Positions 17,864 through 26,612 of a stretch of 64,000 nt of DNA are shown one piece after another. The stretch's first letter is position 1, and each line of letters opens with the position of its first letter. The notes beneath the pieces are model-generated. The model searched no databases. It was not told the origin of the DNA and worked only from the letters and a program-made list of their open reading frames with translations. A program made the position numbers and the translations under genes. Location of the stretch: contig NZ_JACHXD010000009.1 of NCBI RefSeq assembly GCF_014191875.1, positions 186,001 to 250,000 of the forward strand. Direction: 5' to 3'. Origin of the DNA: Pseudoduganella violacea. GTDB lineage: Bacteria > Pseudomonadota > Gammaproteobacteria > Burkholderiales > Burkholderiaceae_D.

Positions 17864-18007
17864 CTGTCTGAAACGACTGCCTGTTTTGGCCTGAATTTGT
17901 CTGAATTTGCCTGCATTTTCCAAGCTGCATTCCGGCCAGACAAAAGCAGGCAAAATCAGACAAACTCAAACAGATTCAGACAATTTCAGGCAGTATTTTT
18001 CAGGCAC
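17864..18007. repeat. Inverted array of 10-bp-phased CTG/CAG repeats
   Basis: The 324-base gap between deaD and the next gene holds, besides the terminator, a decamer array. In the left arm CTG recurs at 17881, 17891, 17901 and 17911 in units like CTGAATTTGT. In the right arm CAG recurs at 17937, 17947, 17957, 17977 and 17987 in units like CAGACAAAAG and CAGGCAAAAT. The arms are imperfect inverted repeats around about 17928. The period equals one helical turn and each unit carries an A/T run, so the DNA may be curved, or the RNA could fold into a long hairpin. Function unknown. Confidence 0.75.
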
Positions 18008-18087
18008 ATTCCGTTACGCAGTCGAAATGACATCCACCCCGCAACGCGCTATGCTGCGGGCTGGCCCGACTAACCGCAAGGATTCCC

Positions 18088-18990
18088 ATGCTGAAGCAAG
18101 TCCGCAAGCCCCTGTTTTCCGCCGTCGCTGACGGCTGCCCTGGCGCTGCCGAGACCATTGTCACCGCGCCAATGACGCTGCAGGACTATCTGGCGCTGGA
18201 TGGCGCGCCGCCCGCGCGCCGCATCGCCTATGGCGGCGCGCCTTCGCAGTTCGTGGAGCTGTTCAAGCCGGAAGGCGAGGGACCGTTCCCGGTGGTGGTG
18301 CTGATCCACGGCGGCTGCTGGACGGTGGACTTTGGCGGCATCGTGCAGATGCGCAGCATGGCCAACGCCCTGCTTGCGCAAGGCATCGCGGTATGGAATG
18401 TGGAATACCGCCGTTATGACGAGGCGGGCGGCGGCTATCCCGGCATGTACCAGGACGTGGCCACGGCGGTCGACCTGCTCAAGCAGGAAGCCTGCGCCGA
18501 CCTGGCGCGCGTGGTGGCGGTGGGGCATTCGGCCGGCGGCCATCTGGCGCAGTGGGCCGCTTCGCGCCACAAGCTGCCGGCATGGAGTCCCGCTTACGCC
18601 GCCGCTCCGCTGCCGATTCCCAGCGTGATCAGCCTGGGCGGTCTGGCCGACCTGCGCAACGAGGCGGAGCTGATCAAGCGTACCTGCGAGCGCGACACGG
18701 CGCAGCTGGCCGGCCTGCCCACGCCCGGGCGTCCCGACGTGTTTGCCGACACCTCGCCGGCCGAGATGCTGCCAGCCGCCATCCGCACGCTGCTGATCCA
18801 CGGCGAACTCGATGACATCTCGCCGCCGCAAACGGGTGAGAACTATGCGCGCCGCGCCGTCGCGGCCGGCGATGCGGCCGCCGTGATCGTCCTCCCAGGT
18901 GCCAGCCACTATGACGAGGTGGCGGCCAGCTCGCCCGCCTGGCGCATCGTCGGCGCCGAAATCCGCAAGGCGCTGGGCCTGGCGGGCTGA
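18088..18990 (+). CDS. Alpha/beta hydrolase (esterase/kynurenine-formamidase-like)
   Basis: Cytoplasmic serine hydrolase of 300 residues. The oxyanion motif HGGCW starts near residue 74, the nucleophile elbow GHSAGG near 146-151 (Ser148), and the acid and base lie in HGELDDISPP and PGASHYDEV. The HGGxW motif is shared by hormone-sensitive-lipase-like esterases and arylformamidases, so small esters or N-formylkynurenine are possible substrates; no tryptophan-pathway gene is nearby. AAGGA precedes the ATG. The phased repeat array lies just upstream. Confidence 0.88.
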   Translation: MLKQVRKPLFSAVADGCPGAAETIVTAPMTLQDYLALDGAPPARRIAYGGAPSQFVELFKPEGEGPFPVVVLIHGGCWTVDFGGIVQMRSMANALLAQGIAVWNVEYRRYDEAGGGYPGMYQDVATAVDLLKQEACADLARVVAVGHSAGGHLAQWAASRHKLPAWSPAYAAAPLPIPSVISLGGLADLRNEAELIKRTCERDTAQLAGLPTPGRPDVFADTSPAEMLPAAIRTLLIHGELDDISPPQTGENYARRAVAAGDAAAVIVLPGASHYDEVAASSPAWRIVGAEIRKALGLAG

Positions 18991-18991
18991 C

Positions 18992-19348
18992 TCAATACTC
19001 GTCGTACTTGCGGGCGTCGCCCTTGACCTGCGCGGCCGGGTACTTGGCCCGGTTCAGCGCCATCTTCTCCAGCGCGGCGGCGCGCAGGTCGACGCCGGTC
19101 TTGTCGGCCAGCTGCACCAGGTAGAGCAGCACATCGGCCAGCTCGTGGCGGATGCCTTCGCGCTTGCGTTCATCGAGTTCGTCCAGCGCGCCGGTGGGCA
19201 GCCACTGGAAATGCTCGACCAGCTCGGCCACTTCCACCGACAGCGCCATCGCCAGGTTCTTCGGCGTGTGGAACTGTTCCCAGTCGCGCTCCGTCGCAAA
19301 AGCGCGGGTCAGTCCGCGCAGTTCGTCGAGGGAGTCCTGCCGGCTCAT
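18992..19348 (-). CDS. MazG-like nucleotide pyrophosphohydrolase
   Basis: All-alpha NTP pyrophosphatase of 118 residues that would hydrolyse (d)NTPs to NMP and pyrophosphate, cleaning the nucleotide pool. The metal-binding residues are in LSVEVAELVEHFQW and, one helix later, RHELADVLLYLVQLADKTGVDL, the order seen in RS21-C6/dCTPase-like proteins. Its start codon overlaps the stop of the GNAT gene by 4 bp (ATGA), implying translational coupling with that gene. It converges on the alpha/beta hydrolase with a gap of one base. Confidence 0.9.
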   Translation of the reverse strand: MSRQDSLDELRGLTRAFATERDWEQFHTPKNLAMALSVEVAELVEHFQWLPTGALDELDERKREGIRHELADVLLYLVQLADKTGVDLRAAALEKMALNRAKYPAAQVKGDARKYDEY

Positions 19349-19797
19349 GCCGCCGCCTTGTGCATAAAGACGCTGTGCGGATCGTCGGGATAATCGCCGA
19401 ACGGGCCGCAGCGCGCATAACCCAGGCGTTCGTACAGGGCCAGCGCTTCCGGCTGCAAAGGTCCGGTCTCCAGCACGAAGCGCGGACAGCCGCGCGCTGC
19501 GGCCGCGCCTTCGAGCGCCTGCAGCAGCCGGCTGGCCAGGCCTTGGCCGCGCGCGGCGGGCCGCACATACATGCGTTTCAGTTCGCCGAATTCCGGCGTC
19601 AGCACGATGGCGCCGCAGCCCAGGGCCGCGCCGTCGCCGTCGCGCGCCACGGCGAACAGCACATTGTCCTGGCGCAGGGCGGACAGGTCCAGCGCGTACA
19701 CACTCTCCGGGGGATACAGCCCGTATTGGTAAGCATCCAGCTCGGCGATCAGGGCATGCACCTCCGGCTGATCCGGGGTTTCAAAAACGATCTTCAT
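19345..19797 (-). CDS. GNAT-family N-acetyltransferase
   Basis: Acetyl-CoA-dependent acetyltransferase of 150 residues. The acetyl-CoA loop is MYVRPAARGQGLASRLLQALE (R/Q-x-x-G-x-G/A type), preceded by the GELKR strand, and the C-terminal part has YERLGYARCGPFGDYPDDPHSVFMHK. Substrate unknown; the short form with FMHK at the end resembles PaiA/YsnE-like acyltransferases. The start could also be 19803 (MPMK) or 19821; none has a strong ribosome binding site. It is translationally coupled to the MazG-like gene downstream. Confidence 0.85.
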   Translation of the reverse strand: MKIVFETPDQPEVHALIAELDAYQYGLYPPESVYALDLSALRQDNVLFAVARDGDGAALGCGAIVLTPEFGELKRMYVRPAARGQGLASRLLQALEGAAAARGCPRFVLETGPLQPEALALYERLGYARCGPFGDYPDDPHSVFMHKAAA

Positions 19798-19889
19798 CGG
19801 CATTTTTTCAGGTGGCGGCAACAGGCGACAATGCTATCATCCCTGCGCCGCCCACCACAGATGGGCGCTCACAAGAGAAAGGGAGAAGA

Positions 19890-22574
19890 ATGAAATCGCT
19901 AGTATCTCAAGCTGTGGCGCTGACTATCAGTTCCGCGTTCGCAGCGGGCGCCATCAGCGCCCATGCCGCCACCCCCGCCGCTGCCGCCGTCGCTGCTGTT
20001 ACCAATGCGGCGCGCGCCGACAACCCCTGGCTCAGCGAAGCCGACGCCATGGCGCGTTCGGCCCGCGTCTCGAACGTGGCTTATGTACTGGACTTCAAAC
20101 TCACCGGCGCCGAAAGCTTCAGCGCCACCACCACGCTGCATTTCGACCTGAGCGACGCCAGCCAGGCGCTGACCGTGGACCTGGACCAGGCCAGCATCAG
20201 CGCGCTCACCGTCAACGGCAAGGCCGTGACGCCGAAATACAATAAATGGTTTATCACCTTGGCGGCGGAAGACCTGCGCCAGGGCCGCAACACCGTCACG
20301 GTGGCGTATGAGCGCAAGCACAGCACCAATGGCGAGGGGCTGCACCGCATGGTCGATCCGGCCGATGGCCGCGTCTATACCTATTCCCATTTCGAGCCGG
20401 CCGCCGCGCACCAGATGTTCGCCCTGTTCGACCAGCCCGACCTGAAGGCGACCTACCAGCTCAACGTCACCGCGCCGGCCGACTGGCAGGTGGTGTCGAT
20501 GACGCGCGAAACCTCGGTGCAGGACGTGGACGGCGCCAAGCGCTGGACTTTCCCTGTCTCGAAAAAACTCAGCGCCTATAACTTCTCCCTGCACGCCGGC
20601 CCTTACAAGGTGTGGGAAGACAAGACCAGCGCCAAATATCCGATGCGCCTGATGGCGCGCCAGTCGCTGGCGGCCCAGGTGCAGCCCGAGACCTGGTTCC
20701 GTTACACCGCGCAAGGCTTGAAGTTCTTCGACGAGTACTTCGGCATTCCTTACCAGTTCGACAAATACGACCAGATCCTGGTGCCCGACTTCCTCTACGG
20801 CGCCATGGAAAACGCCGGCGCCGTCACCTTCGGCGAGGCGCGCTTCGTGCACAAGGACGAGATGACGGCCGCCCAGCGCGAATCGCTGGCCACGGTCATC
20901 ATGCACGAGATGGCCCACCAGTGGTTCGGCGACCTGGTGACGATGAAATGGTGGAACGGCCTGTGGCTGAACGAGAGCTTCGCTTCCTTCATGGCGACCC
21001 TGGCCGCGTCCGAGGCGACCGAATTCAAGAACGGCTGGCAGTCCTTCTATTCGCGCGGCAAGGTCGGCGCCTATGAGCACGACCAGCGCGTGACCACCCA
21101 CCCGATCGAGGTGCCGGTGCCGTCCACCGCCAATGCCTTCGACAATATCGACGCCATCACCTACGCCAAAGGCGCGTCCACGCTCAAGCAGCTGCGCCAC
21201 CTGCTGGGCCAGGAAGTGTTCCGCAAGGGCGTGCACAACTACCTGGCCAAGTACGCCTGGCAGAACGCGAAACTGGACGACTTCATCGGCAGCTTGGGCG
21301 AGGCGGCCGGCCGCGATCTGGGGCCATGGACCCAGCAGTGGCTCTACCAGCCGGGCGTGAACACCATCACCGCCAGCTATACCTGCAAGGGCGGCAAGCT
21401 GCAGGAATTCAGCCTGCAGCAAAGCGCGCCGGCCGCTTATCCGGTGCTGCGCGAGCAGCGCGTGCAGGTCGGCCTGTTCGTCAAGCGCGGCGGCCAGCTC
21501 AAGCTGGAACGCCAGCAGGGCGTGACCTACCAGGGCGCCAGCACAGCGGTGCCGGAGCTGGCCGGCGAAGCCTGCCCGGACCTGGTCTATCCGAACTACG
21601 AGGATTGGGGCTTTGCCAAGGTCAAGCTCGATGCGCGCTCCTTCGCCACCGCGCGCCAGTCGCTGCGCAAGGTCGATGATCCGCTGCTGCGCGCCATGCT
21701 GTGGAACAATCTGTGGGACAGCGTGCGCGATGGCGACCTGCCGCTCAACGATTTCCTGCAGGTGGCGCAGCACAACCTGCCGTACGAGAAGGATTACGCG
21801 GTGCTGGGCGACGTGATCGGCAAAGTGGACAAGGCGCAGGATTACCTGAACCTGATGGCGCCCGCCGCGTCCTACACCAAGCGCACCGCGGCCGCGCTGG
21901 AAAAGCTGAGCTGGACCCAGGTGTTGGCGAATAAGGGCAACAGCAATTTCCAGCGCCGCTGGTTCGACCTGCACTTGGGCGCCGTGGCCAGCCAGCCCGC
22001 GCTGGCGCGCCTGGCGGCCATGCTCGATGGCCGCGAAAAAGCCGCTGGCCTGAACATCAGCCAGGATCTGCGCTGGGCCATTCTGGGCCACCTGAGCCGC
22101 CGCAACTATCCCGGCACCGCCGCCCGCATCGAGGCCGAGCAGGCGCGCGACAATAGCGACAGCGGCCAGGCGGCCGCGCTGGCGGCGCGCGTGATCAGTC
22201 CCGATGCGCAGGTTAAGCAGGAATGGCTGGCCAAGATCGGCGACCTGCAAAGCAAGCTGCCGTTCTCGCGCATCCGCACCGCCATGGGCGCCATGTATCC
22301 GGCCGAGCAGCATGCGCTGAGCGAGCAAAGCGCGGCCGACCGCTTGCGCCAGTTGCCGCTGCTGGACAAGGCGGCCGGCCCGGTCTTCATGCGCGCCTAT
22401 GGCGCCAGCATGATCCCGGCCACGTGCACGCCAGCCAGCGTGCAGCGCCTGGCCGCTGCGGTGGAGGACAACAAAGAACTGTCCACAGGCACCCGCCGCG
22501 CCCTGCTGCTGGCGCACCAGGAGGATGCGCGCTGCGTGGCGATCCGCCGGGCTTTGACAGTACCATTAAGCTAG
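19890..22574 (+). CDS. M1-family metallo-aminopeptidase, exported
   Basis: Zinc aminopeptidase of 894 residues with a signal peptide (MKSLVSQAVALTISSAFAAG, cleavage near AHA-A). The exopeptidase motif GAMENAG and the zinc site HEMAH (H339, E340, H343) with E362 eighteen residues later are intact. A beta-sandwich and a large C-terminal ERAP1-like helical domain follow. It would release N-terminal residues from peptides in the periplasm or medium. GGGAGAAGA before ATG supports the start at 19890; a longer frame from 19812 reads through the upstream gap. Confidence 0.93.
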   Translation: MKSLVSQAVALTISSAFAAGAISAHAATPAAAAVAAVTNAARADNPWLSEADAMARSARVSNVAYVLDFKLTGAESFSATTTLHFDLSDASQALTVDLDQASISALTVNGKAVTPKYNKWFITLAAEDLRQGRNTVTVAYERKHSTNGEGLHRMVDPADGRVYTYSHFEPAAAHQMFALFDQPDLKATYQLNVTAPADWQVVSMTRETSVQDVDGAKRWTFPVSKKLSAYNFSLHAGPYKVWEDKTSAKYPMRLMARQSLAAQVQPETWFRYTAQGLKFFDEYFGIPYQFDKYDQILVPDFLYGAMENAGAVTFGEARFVHKDEMTAAQRESLATVIMHEMAHQWFGDLVTMKWWNGLWLNESFASFMATLAASEATEFKNGWQSFYSRGKVGAYEHDQRVTTHPIEVPVPSTANAFDNIDAITYAKGASTLKQLRHLLGQEVFRKGVHNYLAKYAWQNAKLDDFIGSLGEAAGRDLGPWTQQWLYQPGVNTITASYTCKGGKLQEFSLQQSAPAAYPVLREQRVQVGLFVKRGGQLKLERQQGVTYQGASTAVPELAGEACPDLVYPNYEDWGFAKVKLDARSFATARQSLRKVDDPLLRAMLWNNLWDSVRDGDLPLNDFLQVAQHNLPYEKDYAVLGDVIGKVDKAQDYLNLMAPAASYTKRTAAALEKLSWTQVLANKGNSNFQRRWFDLHLGAVASQPALARLAAMLDGREKAAGLNISQDLRWAILGHLSRRNYPGTAARIEAEQARDNSDSGQAAALAARVISPDAQVKQEWLAKIGDLQSKLPFSRIRTAMGAMYPAEQHALSEQSAADRLRQLPLLDKAAGPVFMRAYGASMIPATCTPASVQRLAAAVEDNKELSTGTRRALLLAHQEDARCVAIRRALTVPLS

Positions 22575-22687
22575 CCTTTTCGATCCATCAAATCTATTTC
22601 GTCCCCCTATAGCGCTGGTCTATAGTAAAAACGGCGGCAGGTCCGGAAGGCATCCCGGCCCTGCCCCGTCCAATAAAGGGGAATTCC

Positions 22688-23134
22688 ATGAACAAGACCA
22701 CACTATGCCTGCTCGCCGTTTTGGCCGGCGCCGGGCAGGGGATGGCGTTGGCGGAACCGCCAGCGCAAGACGCCAAACAGCCGGTGGAAACCGTGCGCAT
22801 TCCGGGCCAGATCGACCGCATCGATCTGCCGGCAACCAGCTATGGCATGAACGTCACCAATTTCGCGTCCTACCGCGGCAGTTATGATCTGTCCAACGGC
22901 CAGGAACTGTCGCTGCTTGCCGGCACGGCCAGCATGTATGCGATTCTCGACAACGGCCGCAAAGTGCGCCTGATCGGCGCCGGCACCGATACCTTCGTGG
23001 CCGAGGACCGCAGCCTCCATATGCGGCTCTGGCGCGGCATCGACGGCGAGGTGGGCGGCGAATTGCTGCTGGCCCAGCCCGCGGATATGGCGGGACTGGA
23101 TGCGCCGCTGCTGCGCATGGCCATGCACCGCTAG
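22688..23134 (+). CDS. Exported hypothetical protein
   Basis: I do not recognise this 148-residue protein. It has a signal peptide (MNKTTLCLLAVLAGAGQGMALA) and a mature domain rich in beta-strand patterns: SYDLSNGQELSLL, ASMYAILDNGRKVRLIGAG and LHMRLWRGIDGEVGGELLL. The strand containing FVAEDRSL resembles small secreted proteins found beside peptidases in related bacteria. AAAGGGGAATTCC precedes ATG. A TATAGT -10-like element stands upstream near 22620. It lies between two secreted-peptidase genes on the same strand, which hints at a periplasmic role. Confidence 0.7.
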   Translation: MNKTTLCLLAVLAGAGQGMALAEPPAQDAKQPVETVRIPGQIDRIDLPATSYGMNVTNFASYRGSYDLSNGQELSLLAGTASMYAILDNGRKVRLIGAGTDTFVAEDRSLHMRLWRGIDGEVGGELLLAQPADMAGLDAPLLRMAMHR

Positions 23135-23218
23135 CCTTGTCGTTGTGTAAAGCAGGCCACTCCCTTACACTGTGCCGGCCGGACGCGCACGCGTCCTTAC
23201 CGGAACAGGAGGGAGTGG

Positions 23219-24502
23219 ATGAAGAAACTGCTGCTGGGCAGCGCCGCCTTGCTGATGGCGGGCAGCGTCTGGGCCGCGCCGCTGCAGGATGTGGCCGAAC
23301 GCTATACCAAACTGGTGCTGGCCATTGGCCAGCATGACGCCAATTATGTCGATGCTTACTACGGCCCGCCGCAATGGCAGGAAGAAGCGGCGCGCCAGAA
23401 GCGTCCGCTGAAGGAGCTGCGCGCCGACGCCGGCGCCACGCTCAAGCTGCTGGCCGGGCAGCAGGGCGCCGACGCCGACGACACCCTGCGCATCGAATTC
23501 CTCAATAAGCAGCTGGCCGCGATGCAGGCCTATATCGATATGCTGGACGGGAAGAAGTTCAGCTTCGATGAGGAAACCGCGCGCCTGTACGACGCCGTCA
23601 CGCCCCACCATACGCGCGCCTACTACGAAAGCCTGGTCGGCGAAATCGCGCAGCTGCTGCCGGGCAGCGGTCCCGTGACCGAACGCCTGAAAGCCTTCCG
23701 CCAGCAGTTCGTGATCCCGGCCGACCGTCTGCGTCCGGTGATGGATGCCGCCATCCGCGCTTGCCGCGAACGCACCGCGCCGCATATCGGCCTGCCCGCG
23801 CAGGAAAGCTTCACGCTCGAATTCGTCACCGGCAAGCCCTGGTCGGGCTATAACTGGTACAAGGGCCAGTCGCGCAGCCTGATCCAGATCAACACCGAAT
23901 TCCCCATCTATATCGACCGCGCCGTGGACCTGGGCTGCCACGAAGGCTATCCCGGCCACCACGTCTACAACGCGCTGCTGGAACAGAGCCTGGTCAAGGG
24001 CAAGGGCTGGGTCGAGTACAGCGTCTATCCGCTGCAATCGCCGATGTCGCTGATCGCCGAAGGCAGCGCCAACTACGGCATCGAATTGGCCTTCAGCGAG
24101 GACGAGCGCCTGGAGTTCGAGCAGAAGGTGCTGTTCCCGCTGGCCGGCCTCGATCCGGCGCTGGCGCCGCAATATGCGCGCCTGCGCCGTTTGCTGTCGA
24201 AACTGAGCTACGCCGACAACGACGCCGCCATGCAGTACCTGGATGGCAGCTTCACGCGCGCCCAGACCATCGACTGGCTGGTCAACGTGCAGCTCTACCC
24301 GCCGGAAAAATCGGCGCAGCGCGTGCAGTTCTACGACACGGTGCGCAGCTATGTCATCAACTACAACCTGGGCGCCGACTTGGTGAAAGCGTATGTGCAA
24401 CGCCACGCCACCGCCAACGATCCGCAGCAGGCGCGCGCCCAGCGCTGGGCCGCGTTCCGCGCGCTGCTGTCGTCGCCGCGCCTGGCGAGCGGCTTGCGCT
24501 GA
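23219..24502 (+). CDS. Exported DUF885-like metallopeptidase
   Basis: Protein of 427 residues with a signal peptide (MKKLLLGSAALLMAGSVWA). The strongest motif is CHEGYPGHH (H241-E242...H247-H248), the HExxPGHH form seen in DUF885 carboxypeptidase-like proteins, with a downstream EGSANYGIELAF that could supply the third metal ligand. It is shorter than many DUF885 proteins (around 600 residues). GGAGGGAGTGG is directly before the ATG. Likely a periplasmic zinc peptidase; substrate unknown. Confidence 0.8.
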   Translation: MKKLLLGSAALLMAGSVWAAPLQDVAERYTKLVLAIGQHDANYVDAYYGPPQWQEEAARQKRPLKELRADAGATLKLLAGQQGADADDTLRIEFLNKQLAAMQAYIDMLDGKKFSFDEETARLYDAVTPHHTRAYYESLVGEIAQLLPGSGPVTERLKAFRQQFVIPADRLRPVMDAAIRACRERTAPHIGLPAQESFTLEFVTGKPWSGYNWYKGQSRSLIQINTEFPIYIDRAVDLGCHEGYPGHHVYNALLEQSLVKGKGWVEYSVYPLQSPMSLIAEGSANYGIELAFSEDERLEFEQKVLFPLAGLDPALAPQYARLRRLLSKLSYADNDAAMQYLDGSFTRAQTIDWLVNVQLYPPEKSAQRVQFYDTVRSYVINYNLGADLVKAYVQRHATANDPQQARAQRWAAFRALLSSPRLASGLR

Positions 24503-24647
24503 TACGCTTGCATGACGATAGTGTCGCAGTTCGAGCGCGGACTGCGGCGCAATCGTGGCGTGCTTGATCCCGCTTCCCAACATGCGCTAGGATAGTCCGC
24601 GAGCTGTTCTCCCCGCTAAGCGTTACCCCGCTGTGAAAGGTGATGAT

Positions 24648-25346
24648 ATGCAGACCTCCTCCGAACCAGGCACGGCGAAGATCGACCGCTGGCAGAAGGA
24701 CCGGCAGAAACTGTTCAAGACCATTCCGCCTGAAGGCAAGACGGTGCGCTATCTGGGCAAGAGCTTCCTGGTCTACCCCGACACCTTCTGGCCCTTCACC
24801 GACAGCCAGCCGCTGGTGCAGAACCTGCACATCCCGCCCGGCGCCAGCGTGCTCGATGTGGGCACCGGCTCCGGCGTGATCGCCGTCTTCGCCTGCTACG
24901 GCGGCGCGGGCCGCGTGCTGGCGCTGGACATCAATCCGGCCGCCGTCAAGAGCGCGCGCCACAACGCGCAGCAGCACGGCTTTGAAAACGTGATGGAAGT
25001 GCGCCAGTCCAATTTGTTCGAGCAGGCGGGCGAGGAGCAGTTCGACGTCATCACCGCCAATCTGCCTTTCCGCAACAAGGAAGCGCACGATGTGGTGGCG
25101 CGCTCGCAGTGGGACACCGATTTCCAGACCAATACCCAGTTCTTCCGCCAGGTCGGCAACTACCTGAAGCCGGGCGGCCGGATCTATTTCGCGCACTCGA
25201 ATTTCGGCGCGGTGGACGAGGTGAAAAAGCTGGCGCAGGAAGCTGGTTTCAGCGTGCGCCTGATGGCGACCGCCAGCGCCGACAAGGCGGAAACCAAGCA
25301 GTTCTACGCCTTCCTGATCGAACGCGCCCACGCCGGCGCGCCATAA
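24648..25346 (+). CDS. Class I SAM-dependent methyltransferase
   Basis: Cytoplasmic protein of 232 residues. The SAM-binding motif I is VLDVGTGSGVIAVFA, motif II the acidic LALDIN, and motif IV is ITANLPFRNK, close to the NPPF/NPPY of methyltransferase-small-domain enzymes that methylate planar amides or nucleic acids. The preceding TFWPFTDSQ segment is the usual start of the domain. ATG at 24648 has AAAGGTGA upstream; GTG at 24633 is a weaker alternative. It is the first gene of a plus-strand run with a sulfotransferase and arginase-family gene (12-bp gap, then 4-bp overlap). Confidence 0.88.
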   Translation: MQTSSEPGTAKIDRWQKDRQKLFKTIPPEGKTVRYLGKSFLVYPDTFWPFTDSQPLVQNLHIPPGASVLDVGTGSGVIAVFACYGGAGRVLALDINPAAVKSARHNAQQHGFENVMEVRQSNLFEQAGEEQFDVITANLPFRNKEAHDVVARSQWDTDFQTNTQFFRQVGNYLKPGGRIYFAHSNFGAVDEVKKLAQEAGFSVRLMATASADKAETKQFYAFLIERAHAGAP

Positions 25347-25358
25347 GCGGCGGTTGCC

Positions 25359-26612
25359 ATGAAAGCGCTGCTGCAGTCGGTCGCCGCGCTGCGCGCCGTG
25401 CCAGCCGCGCCATGGCGCGGCGCGGTGCGGCGGGTGGCGGTGATACTGACCAGTTCCCGCTCCGGCTCCAGCCTGTTCAAGAGCGTGCTGGCCGGGCATC
25501 CCGACATCGCTTCGCTGGACGGCGAGGCCGAACCCTTCCTGGCCCTGAGCGGCAACGGCTTTGGCTTCAACTCCGACAGCGACGCCTTGCGCAGCTTGAA
25601 CGACATCGAGGCGCTGGCCGACAATATCTTCGACGGCTTGACCGTGGCCGACGCGCACTGGGCGCCTTTGCCGGAGCTGACGGCGCGCTGGCGCCGCCGT
25701 CTGCTGCTGCAGTTTCCCGCCCTGTTCAGCGTGCCGGAGGAATACCAGCGCATGCAGCGCGCGCTGGACGAGGTGCTGGGCCACGCTTGCGCGCGCGAAC
25801 GGGATGCGCCCGAGCCGCTGGACGAGCAGGAAGTGCAGAGCCAGGTGCTGGCGGCCCTGTTCTGGCGCGAACCCTGGCGCGTCGATTATTACGACGGCCG
25901 CCTGGGGCCGGGCGCCAACAAGTATTTCGACGAGACGGCCAAGATCGAGGAGCCGCCCTTCGTGCTGCCGCGCCTGCGGCGGCGCCGTTTCGCCGCCGCC
26001 GACGCGCAGGACAAGATCTTGCTGTTCAAGACGCCGTCCGACGCCTACCGTCCCGGCCTGTACGAGCAGCTCTTCCCGCGGGCGGCGGTGCGCTATATCC
26101 ACCTGACGCGCGGCTACGCCCAATGCGTGAACGGCTTGATGGACGGCTGGCTTTCACCCGTCGGCTTCTTCGCCCAGGACCTGCGCCGCGCCGGCGTCTC
26201 GCTCGACATCGCCGGCTATTCCGACCAGCTGCCTTTCGGCCGCCACTGGTGGAAATTCGATTTGCCGCCGGACTGGCATGCGCTCAGCGCCGCCAGCCTG
26301 GAAGAGGTGTGCCTGGCGCAGTGGCTGGCCAGCCACCGCGCCATCATCGCCAGCGGCGTGCCGGCGATACGTCTGGCGTTCGAGGACTTCATCGCCGATC
26401 CGGCCGCCATCATGGGCCGCGCCACGCGCTGGCTGGAGTTGGCGCCGTTGCCCATGCCGCCCGCGCTGCCGGTGACGATGGCGACCGAGGCGCCCGGCGC
26501 TGGCCGCTGGCGCAAGCGCCGCCCGCAGCTGGGGGCCTTGGCCGCGCGGCCGGAGGTGGCCAGCCTGATGGACGAACTGGGCTACCGCATGGAACAGGAG
26601 GATTGGCAATGA
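25359..26612 (+). CDS. Sulfotransferase-family protein
   Basis: Protein of 417 residues with the PAPS-binding signatures of cytosolic sulfotransferases: a 5'-phosphosulfate loop TSSRSGSSLFKSVL at about 31-44 and a 3'-phosphate-binding HLTRGYAQCVNG near residue 250. It would move sulfate from PAPS to an unknown acceptor. The middle is Arg-rich and variable, as expected for acceptor binding. It follows the methyltransferase gene by 12 bp and its stop overlaps the start of the arginase-family gene. The nearby convergent cysC gene makes PAPS, which supports a sulfation role. Confidence 0.85.
   Translation: MKALLQSVAALRAVPAAPWRGAVRRVAVILTSSRSGSSLFKSVLAGHPDIASLDGEAEPFLALSGNGFGFNSDSDALRSLNDIEALADNIFDGLTVADAHWAPLPELTARWRRRLLLQFPALFSVPEEYQRMQRALDEVLGHACARERDAPEPLDEQEVQSQVLAALFWREPWRVDYYDGRLGPGANKYFDETAKIEEPPFVLPRLRRRRFAAADAQDKILLFKTPSDAYRPGLYEQLFPRAAVRYIHLTRGYAQCVNGLMDGWLSPVGFFAQDLRRAGVSLDIAGYSDQLPFGRHWWKFDLPPDWHALSAASLEEVCLAQWLASHRAIIASGVPAIRLAFEDFIADPAAIMGRATRWLELAPLPMPPALPVTMATEAPGAGRWRKRRPQLGALAARPEVASLMDELGYRMEQEDWQ

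Noticed and set aside
17864..18007. CRISPR array
   Set aside because: The repeat period is 10 bp with no spacers, and the two halves are inverted; no cas gene nearby.
19899..22517. 872-residue minus-strand frame opposite the M1 peptidase
   Set aside because: Low-complexity shadow; the plus strand has the zinc site and signal peptide.
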